64,000 bases of DNA. It comes from Pseudomonadota bacterium (GTDB taxonomy: Bacteria > Pseudomonadota > Gammaproteobacteria > Burkholderiales > Burkholderiaceae_C). The translations under genes and the position numbers were made by a program. Positions within the stretch are counted from its first letter, which is position 1. Every line of letters starts with the position of its first letter. Location: positions 62,001 to 126,000 of the forward strand of contig JAEWIF010000004.1 in assembly GCA_023387335.1 (NCBI GenBank). Direction: 5' to 3'. Below, in pieces: positions 28,330 to 35,171 of the stretch. The notes under the pieces are model-generated. The model was not told the origin of the DNA, did no database searches, and was given only the letters and a program-made list of their open reading frames with translations.

Positions 28330-28482
28330 TCAGCGCTGGGTGGCCAGCAGGCGCTGCAGGCGGCGCTGGGCACGCTCCTGGGCGTGACGCCGTGCCCACG
28401 CGTCGAGGCGGGCGATCATCGGTCCGGGCATCGCGGCCAGCAGGCCGCTCCAGCCCAGGCGGGCGGCGCGAAGCATCAGCAT
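28330..28482 (-). CDS. 50-aa Arg-rich small protein
   Basis: ATG 28482 to TGA, 50 residues. The protein starts with a weakly hydrophobic helix (MLMLRAARLGWSGLLAAMPG) and ends in a very basic helix (ARRHAQERAQRRLQRLLATQ). AAAGGGA upstream is a fair ribosome site. It lies 11 bases after the stop of the 146-aa membrane protein on the same strand, so the two likely form an operon. Function unknown. A similar Arg-rich mini-protein lies at 30010-30174 beyond the LysR gene. Confidence 0.5.
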   Translation of the reverse strand: MLMLRAARLGWSGLLAAMPGPMIARLDAWARRHAQERAQRRLQRLLATQR

Positions 28483-28493
28483 GGCCGTCCCTT

Positions 28494-28934
28494 TCAGTAA
28501 TAGCCGCGGACGTCGCGGGTGGCGTCGGCCGACATGGCGCGGCTCAGGTCAGCCATCACGCGGGCGTCGGTCAGGGCGACATCCCAGAACTTGCGGTCTT
28601 CGGCCTTCTGGCGGCGGGCCTGCGCGGCGCCCTTGGCGTAGCTGCGGGTGCTCGACACCAGGCGGCGGGCCGGCGCGGCGAACAGGGCGATGCCGGCGAA
28701 GGCGATGGTCCACAGGATGATCCACGCGGCCAGCAGGTGCCCTTCGGTCCAGGTGTCCACCACCTGGTTGGCCACGACCAGCAGGGCCGACACGATCGCC
28801 GCGAGCAGCAGCGTGGCGGCACCGCGGGCGCCGTCGAAGCCGCTGGCGATCTGCCGCAGAGCCGAGGCGGCGCGCTCGATGCGCTCGACGCCGGGGTGCT
28901 GGGTGGGATAGTCAACGTGTGCGAACTGGGTCAT
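28494..28934 (-). CDS. hypothetical inner-membrane protein
   Basis: A 146-residue protein behind an excellent AAGGAGG site. There are two hydrophobic helices: GAATLLLAAIVSALLVVANQVV (residues ~37-58) and HLLAAWIILWTIAFAGIALFAAP (~66-88). They are flanked by a polar N-terminus and a long charged C-terminal helix (RSYAKGAAQARRQKAEDRKFWD). No family is recognised. It is divergent from the LysR gene at 29046 across a 110-bp AT-richer region, which makes it the likely target of that regulator. Confidence 0.7.
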   Translation of the reverse strand: MTQFAHVDYPTQHPGVERIERAASALRQIASGFDGARGAATLLLAAIVSALLVVANQVVDTWTEGHLLAAWIILWTIAFAGIALFAAPARRLVSSTRSYAKGAAQARRQKAEDRKFWDVALTDARVMADLSRAMSADATRDVRGYY

Positions 28935-29004
28935 GTTTTTCCTCCTTGTGAATGCCGAATGCCGGCATGGGTCGTAGATTAGGGTTCCCCCTGATATTTT
29001 TCAA

Positions 29005-29019
29005 ATCACGGGTTGTGAT
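29005..29019. promoter_or_regulatory. LysR-type box (T-N11-A palindrome)
   Basis: ATCAC-GGGTT-GTGAT is a perfect 5-bp dyad with the T-N11-A spacing of LysR-regulator sites. It lies in the divergent region between the LysR gene (start 29046) and the membrane-protein operon (start 28934). Confidence 0.55.
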
Positions 29020-29045
29020 GTGATTCATTCAGGAGACTGATAGTT

Positions 29046-30005
29046 GTGCCGAATTTCCGCACCTTCGACCTGAATTTGTTGCGCGTCTTCGACCAGGTGA
29101 TGGCCGAGCGCAACCTGACGCGGGCGGCCGAGAACCTGGCGATGAGCCAGCCCGCCGTCAGCAATGCGCTCAACCGTTTGCGGGACGCGCTCGGCGACAA
29201 GCTGGTGACGCGCAGCGGCTACGGCGTGGAGCCCACGCCCCGGGCCCTGGCTCTCTGGCCGGCCGTGAGCGACGCGCTGCGCCAGCTGGAGGGTGCGCTC
29301 TCCCCCGGCCAGTTCGTCGCGTCGCAGGCCAACAACACCTTCGTGCTGGCCATGGCCGACGCCACGGCCGCCAAGCTCATGCCGGGTCTCGTGGAAATCA
29401 TCGAAGGCGACGCGCCCGGCATCAACATGCGGCTGGTGCCGCTGACCACGCGCGACCCGCGCCCGCTGCTGGACGAAGGCGCCATCGACCTGGCGGTGGG
29501 CTTCTTCCCCGCCGTGGTGGCGGACCTCACGGCGCAATCGCAGGCGGGCAGCATGCCGGCCTTCGACCACCAGCGTCTCTACGACGGCCACTACCGGTGC
29601 GTGATGCGGCGCGACCATCCGCTGGCCGCCGGCGAGCTGACCCTGGACCTGTTCTGCGAGGCGCGCCACATGCTGGTGAGCTTCTCGGGCCGGCCCTACG
29701 GCTTCATCGACGAGGCGCTGGCCGCGCGGGGCCGCAAGCGGCGCGTGATGCTGACGGTCAACCAGTTCTTCACCGCCGGCCGGGTGGTGACGCGGTCCGA
29801 CCTGCTCACGGTGCTGCCCCAGCACTTCATCGACGAGACCGGCATGGCGACCGACCTGGCGGTGCGCGACCTGCCCTTCGAAGTGCCGATGGTGCACGTC
29901 GAGTCGCTCTGGCATCACCGCCAGGGACAGCGCAGCGAACACGCCTGGCTGCGGCTGGCGGTGTGGACCGCCGCGCGCAGGGCGTTCGAGATCGACCCGC
30001 AGTAG
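29046..30005 (+). CDS. LysR-family transcriptional regulator
   Basis: A 319-residue protein with GTG start at 29046 (AGGAG nearby). The N-terminal winged helix reads LNLLRVFDQVMAERNLTRAAENLAMSQPAVSNALNRLRDALGDKLVTR, the NodD/NahR-like subgroup pattern. The C-terminal two thirds are a periplasmic-binding-like effector domain. It probably controls the divergent 146-aa/50-aa membrane-protein operon and itself through the palindrome at 29005. The effector is unknown. Confidence 0.9.
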   Translation: MPNFRTFDLNLLRVFDQVMAERNLTRAAENLAMSQPAVSNALNRLRDALGDKLVTRSGYGVEPTPRALALWPAVSDALRQLEGALSPGQFVASQANNTFVLAMADATAAKLMPGLVEIIEGDAPGINMRLVPLTTRDPRPLLDEGAIDLAVGFFPAVVADLTAQSQAGSMPAFDHQRLYDGHYRCVMRRDHPLAAGELTLDLFCEARHMLVSFSGRPYGFIDEALAARGRKRRVMLTVNQFFTAGRVVTRSDLLTVLPQHFIDETGMATDLAVRDLPFEVPMVHVESLWHHRQGQRSEHAWLRLAVWTAARRAFEIDPQ

Positions 30006-30009
30006 CTGG

Positions 30010-30174
30010 TCAGCGGATGACGCGCAGCCAGGCCGCGGCGGCCTGGCGGAGTTCGGCGGCCTGGTCCGGACGGCGGCCGGCGGCCTGCTCGAGCAGGCGC
30101 TGGACGGGATCGGCGGCCGGCGCGATGCCGGGCATGGAGAAAAGTCGGGCGATGGAAGTGAGGACGGGGTTCAT
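30010..30174 (-). CDS. 54-aa small protein
   Basis: ATG 30174 to TGA, 54 residues: MNPVLTSIARLFSMPGIAP then an Ala/Gln/Arg-rich helix (LLEQAAGRRPDQAAELRQAA). The ribosome site is weak. The protein resembles in style the 50-aa protein at 28330 (short hydrophobic start, basic helix). Codon use is in keeping with the core genome, but the evidence for translation is modest. Confidence 0.35.
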   Translation of the reverse strand: MNPVLTSIARLFSMPGIAPAADPVQRLLEQAAGRRPDQAAELRQAAAAWLRVIR

Positions 30175-30329
30175 GGGTAAGAAGAGCACCAGGTCGGTGC
30201 GTCGGACACGGATGAATCAAGAGTAAGGGTTTTCCCTCATTTCACAAGCTCAGCCATGGTTTTCGGCCATGCCGGCTTGGCATGGATGCGACCGGGTCGC
30301 ACATAAGGACGCGCTGGCCGCCAAGGACA

Positions 30330-31181
30330 ATGGCGGCCGTGAAGTTCCAGCTGCTGTCCGACCTCCACCTCGAAACCCAGCCGGACCAGCGGTTCTCGCC
30401 GGCGCCCGGCGCCGACTTCCTGGTGCTGGCCGGCGACGTCGGTTCCTACCAGCCCGGCAGCGCGCTTCCGGGCGAGGACTTCGGCCTGGAGCGCTTCTCG
30501 CCGCGCAACGGCTGGCCGGTGCCGGTGCTGTTCGTCCCCGGCAACCACGAGTACGACAACCTCGACTTCGACGCCACCCACGCACGCCTGCGCGAGACCT
30601 GCGACCGCCTGGGAATCACCTGGCTGGAACGCCAGACGCTGCTGCTGGACGGCGTGCGATTCGTCGGCACCACCCTGTGGACCGACTTCGACGCCCTGGC
30701 CGCGCAGGCACCGGACACCACGCGGGTGCTGAAGCAGCGGGAGAAGGCCTTCCGCGCGGCCAACTTCTACCTGCCCAAGACCGGCGCCACGCGGCGCGGG
30801 CAGCCCCTGCTGGCGGAGGAATGGCGCGAGCTCGGTCTCGAATGCCAGCAGTGGCTGCGAGACGAACTGGCCCGGCCGTTCGACGGGACCACCGTCGTCA
30901 TCACGCATTTCGCGCCTTCGCTTCGCAGCGCCGATCCGCGTTACGGCCTCACGCCCGGCACCGCGGGCTTCTGCAACGCGCTGGACGAACTGCTGCCGCG
31001 CGCGCAGCTGTGGGTGCACGGGCACCTCCACTGCCACCACGACTACCAGGTCGAAGGCTGCCGCGTCGTGGCCAATCCGCTGGGCTACGCGCGCAAGGGC
31101 GAGCAGGAAGGGTTCCTTCCGCATTTCATGGTGGAAGTGCCGGCCGCGCCGGCGGGCGTCAACGCGCGCGCAGGCCGTTGA
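30330..31181 (+). CDS. calcineurin-like metallophosphoesterase
   Basis: A 283-residue protein starting at ATG 30330 (AAGGAC before it). The five metal motifs are present in order: SDLHLE (DxH), LAGDVG (GD), PGNHEY (GNHE), VITHFAPS (H) and VHGHLHCHHD (GHxH). This is the dinuclear phosphoesterase fold, acting on phosphodiesters or phosphomonoesters in the cytoplasm. The substrate is unknown. Its end overlaps the convergent TetR gene by 23 bases. Confidence 0.88.
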   Translation: MAAVKFQLLSDLHLETQPDQRFSPAPGADFLVLAGDVGSYQPGSALPGEDFGLERFSPRNGWPVPVLFVPGNHEYDNLDFDATHARLRETCDRLGITWLERQTLLLDGVRFVGTTLWTDFDALAAQAPDTTRVLKQREKAFRAANFYLPKTGATRRGQPLLAEEWRELGLECQQWLRDELARPFDGTTVVITHFAPSLRSADPRYGLTPGTAGFCNALDELLPRAQLWVHGHLHCHHDYQVEGCRVVANPLGYARKGEQEGFLPHFMVEVPAAPAGVNARAGR

Positions 31182-31773
31182 AGCAGGTGGAGAGCACCAG
31201 GTCGATGATCTGCTCGTCGCCGTGCTCGCCGGTGGCCTTGAGGAATTCGACCACCGGATCGCAGGCGCGCGCGTAGAGCGTGTAGAGCACGGCCGTTCGC
31301 GGCAACTGCGGGTTCAGGACGCCATCGCGCTGGCCCTCTTCGATCCACGCGCACAGCTGGTCGCTGATCTGCGCCAGTACTTCGCGGTAGTCGCCGTTGG
31401 ACATCAGCGCCGAACGCAGCGAGGAGTTCTGGCTGGGCAGCGAGGGCATCTGGCCGGCCAGCTGCACCTGCAGCATCCAGCGCACCACCGCTTCGAGTTT
31501 CTGCTGCACCGGCAAGGTCGCATCGATACCGGCGAGGAACTGCTGCGCCCGGCGCATCACGCGCACCATCGCCGCGGCGGCGAGATCTTCCTTGCTGGGG
31601 AAATGCTTGTACAGGCTGGCCTTGGCGATGCCGACGGCGGCCGCCACTTCATCGACCGTCATCGCGTCGAAGCCTTTTTCGGCGAGCAGCCGATTGACGT
31701 TCTGGATGATGGCTTCTTCGCGCGCGGCCAGCATCTGTTCCTTGAAGGAAGGCCGGGCGACAACGGTGCTCAT
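31159..31773 (-). CDS. TetR-family transcriptional regulator
   Basis: A 204-residue protein. The N-terminal TetR helix-turn-helix reads IIQNVNRLLAEKGFDAMTVDEVAAAVGIAKASLYKHFPSKEDLAAAAM; the rest is the ligand-binding helical bundle. It ends inside the convergent phosphoesterase gene and sits ten bases after the ArgP-like gene, both on the minus strand. Target and ligand unknown. Confidence 0.88.
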   Translation of the reverse strand: MSTVVARPSFKEQMLAAREEAIIQNVNRLLAEKGFDAMTVDEVAAAVGIAKASLYKHFPSKEDLAAAAMVRVMRRAQQFLAGIDATLPVQQKLEAVVRWMLQVQLAGQMPSLPSQNSSLRSALMSNGDYREVLAQISDQLCAWIEEGQRDGVLNPQLPRTAVLYTLYARACDPVVEFLKATGEHGDEQIIDLVLSTCFNGLRAR

Positions 31774-31783
31774 GTCGGAAATT

Positions 31784-32701
31784 CTAATGCTGTGTCAGTG
31801 TTCGTTCAGCGTTCTCCTGCAGTGCGCGCGTGAGCGAATCCAGCACTTCGGACTGCAGGTTCCAGCAATGCCAGTACAGCTGGATGGGCAGCGAATGGCC
31901 GGGCAGGACGTTGACGAGCAGGCCCTGCTCGAGCAGGCCACGCACGAGCAGGTGCGGCACCACCGCGAGGCCCCAGCCCGCGAGAACCGCGCGCACCTGG
32001 CCTTCCGAGCTCGGCACGAACAGCTGCCGCAGCACGACGCGACGCAGCCCGAGCGCCTTGGCCACGAACTCGCTCTGCATGTCGTCCTTGCGGTTGAACG
32101 CGACGAAGGGCAGCCCGCGGAAGTTGGCCGGCGTCAGGCCGCGCGGGCAGTGCGCGTCGCGGTACTGCGGCGTTGCGATGGCGATGTACTCCATCGCGCC
32201 CAGGCCCGCCACCCGGCAGCCGCGCAGCGCCTGCCGAAGCGTGGTCACACAGCCGAGCACCTGGCCCTCGCGCAGCCACTCGTGGGTGAAGTCCTGGTCA
32301 TCCGTGATCACCTCGAGCGGCAGCCCCTCGCGCGCCAGCTCGCCCAGCGCGGGCAAGGCCCAGGTGGCGATGCTGTCGGCGTTGATCGCGATCGAGATGC
32401 GCTCGTCCTCGCGCATGGCCGCCGCGGCCGAGCTGTGGCCCAGCTCGCCCAAGTCGCGCTCCAGGTCCGCGCGCAGCAGCCGCAGTTGCCTGGTGTGCTT
32501 GAGCAGCAACTGCCCGGCTGCCGTCGGCCGCAGCGGCCGGCTGCGCACGACCAGCACCGTGCCCACCTGCGCCTCCAGCGCGCGCAGGCGCTGCGACACC
32601 GCCGACTGGGTGATGGAAAGGCGCCGCGCGGCGCGCTCGAAGCCGCCCTCCTCGACGATGGCGGCCAGGCATTCGAGCGCGGCGGGGTCGAACGTGCTCA
32701 T
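31784..32701 (-). CDS. argP: ArgP/LysG-type LysR regulator
   Basis: A 305-residue protein behind AGGAACG. The HTH region DPAALECLAAIVEEGGFERAARRLSITQSAVSQRLRALE and the following VRSRPLRPTAAGQLLLKH are typical of ArgP/IciA (LysG). That subgroup responds to lysine and arginine and usually controls an adjacent exporter or amino-acid gene. Here it diverges from a D-amino-acid dehydrogenase gene with 74 bases between starts, so that gene is the probable target. Confidence 0.85.
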   Translation of the reverse strand: MSTFDPAALECLAAIVEEGGFERAARRLSITQSAVSQRLRALEAQVGTVLVVRSRPLRPTAAGQLLLKHTRQLRLLRADLERDLGELGHSSAAAAMREDERISIAINADSIATWALPALGELAREGLPLEVITDDQDFTHEWLREGQVLGCVTTLRQALRGCRVAGLGAMEYIAIATPQYRDAHCPRGLTPANFRGLPFVAFNRKDDMQSEFVAKALGLRRVVLRQLFVPSSEGQVRAVLAGWGLAVVPHLLVRGLLEQGLLVNVLPGHSLPIQLYWHCWNLQSEVLDSLTRALQENAERTLTQH

Positions 32702-32775
32702 AAGCGTTCCTGATGGTTTCGCTGGAAATTTAACTTCGCTTCATTTTGCCGAAGCCGCGGACGACACTGCGTCGC

Positions 32776-34101
32776 ATGAACGTCCTTGTCCTGGGCGCCG
32801 GCATCATCGGCGTCAGCACCGCCTGGCACCTGCTCGAACGCGGGCACACCGTCACCATCGTCGACCGCCAGCCCGGCGCGGCCCGCGAGACCAGCTTCGC
32901 CAACGCGGCGCAGATCTCGGTCAGCTACTGCGAGCCGTGGGCGAATGCGCAGGCGCCGGCCAAGGTGCTCAAGTGGATGTTCCGCAACGACGCCCCCCTG
33001 CTGTTCCGACCGCAGCTCGATTGGCGCCAGTGGCGCTGGGGCCTGCAGTTCCTGGCCCAGTGCAACGACAAGGCGTTCGAGCGCAACGTGCGCCAGCTGG
33101 TGGCGCTGGGCTCGTACAGCCACGCGGCGCTCAAGGACGTGGTGCGCGCCACCGGCATCGAGTACCACCGGCTGCAGCGCGGCATCGCGCACTACTACAC
33201 CGACGAGGCCGCCTTCGCCGACGCGGAGCACGCGGCGCGGCTGATGCAGGACTTCGGCGTGGCGCGCCGCGTGGTCTCGCGCGACGAGCTGCTGCGCATC
33301 GAACCGGCGTTCCAGTCGTTCGCGCATCGCATCGTCGGCGGCACCTACACCTCGAGCGACGAGAGCGGCGACGCGCGCGTATTCACCGAAACCCTGGCCG
33401 CACGCTGCGCGGCGCGCGGCGCGCGCTTCCTGTTCGAACACGACGTGGTGCGCCTGGAGAAGTCCGGCGGCGCCATCGACGCCGTGCAGGTGCGCGACCG
33501 CGCCACCGGGGTCGCCCAGCGCCTGAAGGCCGACGAGGTGGTGGTCGCCTGCGGCTCGTACAGCGCGCCCCTGCTGCGCAGCGTGGGCGTGGACCTACCG
33601 ATCTATCCCGGCAAGGGCTACAGCGCCACCTTCCGCATCCTGCGGCCCGAGGCCGCGCCCAGCGTCAGCACCATCGACGACGAGGTGAAGTGCGCCATCT
33701 CGCGGCTGGGCGACGAGCTGCGGGTCGCCGGCACCATCGAGCTGAACGGCTACGACACCTCGCTCGGCAGCCCCGTCGCGCAAGCACGCTGCCGCATGCT
33801 GGCCGAGCGCATCGAGCAGGTGCTGCCCGGCGTCTGCGACACGCGCAGCGAAGCCGAAGGCGGCAATCCGCGCTTCTGGACCGGCCTGCGGCCGGCCACG
33901 CCGACCAACATCCCGTTCATCGGCCGCACTCGCGTGGGACGCCTCTGGGTCAACGCCGGCCATGGCACCCTCGGCTGGACGCACGGCGCCGGCTCCGGCA
34001 AGGCGATGGCAGAGCTGATCAGCGGCGAGCGTCCCGCGCTGGAGTTCGGCTTCCACGGCTACGAGGCGCCGCGCGAGGGCCTGCGCGCCCGCACCGCCTG
34101 A
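32776..34101 (+). CDS. dadA: D-amino-acid dehydrogenase (DadA-like FAD oxidoreductase)
   Basis: A 441-residue flavoprotein. The Rossmann fingerprint MNVLVLGAGIIGVSTAWHLLERGHTVTIVDR starts the protein, and the C-terminal FAD segment is LWVNAGHGTLGWTHGAGSGKAMAELI. It oxidatively deaminates D-amino acids, passing electrons to the quinone pool. Members of this family also act on other amines, so the substrate is not certain. The divergent ArgP-type regulator suggests a basic amino acid (inference). Confidence 0.85.
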   Translation: MNVLVLGAGIIGVSTAWHLLERGHTVTIVDRQPGAARETSFANAAQISVSYCEPWANAQAPAKVLKWMFRNDAPLLFRPQLDWRQWRWGLQFLAQCNDKAFERNVRQLVALGSYSHAALKDVVRATGIEYHRLQRGIAHYYTDEAAFADAEHAARLMQDFGVARRVVSRDELLRIEPAFQSFAHRIVGGTYTSSDESGDARVFTETLAARCAARGARFLFEHDVVRLEKSGGAIDAVQVRDRATGVAQRLKADEVVVACGSYSAPLLRSVGVDLPIYPGKGYSATFRILRPEAAPSVSTIDDEVKCAISRLGDELRVAGTIELNGYDTSLGSPVAQARCRMLAERIEQVLPGVCDTRSEAEGGNPRFWTGLRPATPTNIPFIGRTRVGRLWVNAGHGTLGWTHGAGSGKAMAELISGERPALEFGFHGYEAPREGLRARTA

Positions 34102-34160
34102 TCGCACCAAAAGCCCCACGGCTTCACTCCCGGGCCGCACGCCGCTAGGCTGCGGCCCTC

Positions 34161-35168
34161 ATGGATTCCCTTTCCCAACTGGCGCTGGGCGCCGCCGTCG
34201 GCGTGGCCGTGATGGGCCGCCGCACCGCCGTCTGGAAGGCGGCGCTGTGGGGCGCCGTCGCCGGCACCCTGCCCGACCTGGACGCGTTCATCGACCACGG
34301 CGACGCGGTGCGCAACATGACGTACCACCGAGCCGAGAGCCATGCGCTGTTCTGGCAGACGCTGGCCTCGCCCGCGATCGCCTGGATCGCGAGCCGCGTG
34401 CACGGCCAGCGCGACCAGTTCCGGCGCTGGTGGCTGGCGATCTGGCTGGCGCTCGTCACGCATCCGCTGCTGGACACGATGACGGTCTACGGCACGCAGC
34501 TGCTGCTGCCGTTCACCGACCGGCCGTTCGGCGTGGGCAGCATCTTCATCATCGATCCGCTGTACACGCTGCCGCTGCTCGTCGGCGTCATCGCCGCGCT
34601 CGCGCGGCGCTCGCCCGAGGGGCTGGCCTGGAACCGCTGGGGCCTGGTCCTCTCGACCGGCTACCTGGCGTGGAGCGCGCTCGCGCAGGCCTACGTGCGC
34701 GACGTGGCCGAGGACGCGCTCGCCGCGCAGGGCACGCAACCCAGGCACCTCCTCGTGACGCCCACGGCCTTCAACACCGTGCTGTGGCGCGTGGTCGCCA
34801 TGCGCGAGGACGGCTACGACGAGGGCTACTACTCGCTGCTGGACCGCGGCCGGGCGATCCGCTTCCGGCACTTCGCGTCCGATCGCAAGCTGGAGGGCTC
34901 GCTGAAGGACGTCTGGGCCGTGCAGCGCATGGCGTGGTTCTCGCGCGGCTTCTACAAGGTGCACGCGCAGAACGGCGGCGCCTTCATCGCCGACCTGCGC
35001 ATGGGTCAGGAGCCCTGGTACAGCTTCGACTTCCTGGTGGCGCTGCGCGAGAAGGAGTCCTGGTCGGAGGTCCCGCCGCTCAACCTGGGCGCGCGGGTCG
35101 ACCTGGAACAGGGCCTGTCGTGGCTGGGCCGCCGGATGCTCGGCGAGGACCTGCCGCCGCCGAACTGA
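34161..35168 (+). CDS. DUF457-type membrane-bound metal-dependent hydrolase
   Basis: A 335-residue protein with several N-terminal membrane helices. LPDLDAFIDHGD, TYHRAESHAL and THPLLDTMTVYGTQLLLPF are the His/Asp motifs of the YdjM/DUF457 family of putative membrane metal-dependent hydrolases. A soluble C-terminal domain of ~170 residues follows. Substrate unknown. It is convergent with the molybdenum hydroxylase gene. Confidence 0.85.
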   Translation: MDSLSQLALGAAVGVAVMGRRTAVWKAALWGAVAGTLPDLDAFIDHGDAVRNMTYHRAESHALFWQTLASPAIAWIASRVHGQRDQFRRWWLAIWLALVTHPLLDTMTVYGTQLLLPFTDRPFGVGSIFIIDPLYTLPLLVGVIAALARRSPEGLAWNRWGLVLSTGYLAWSALAQAYVRDVAEDALAAQGTQPRHLLVTPTAFNTVLWRVVAMREDGYDEGYYSLLDRGRAIRFRHFASDRKLEGSLKDVWAVQRMAWFSRGFYKVHAQNGGAFIADLRMGQEPWYSFDFLVALREKESWSEVPPLNLGARVDLEQGLSWLGRRMLGEDLPPPN

Positions 35169-35171
35169 AGG

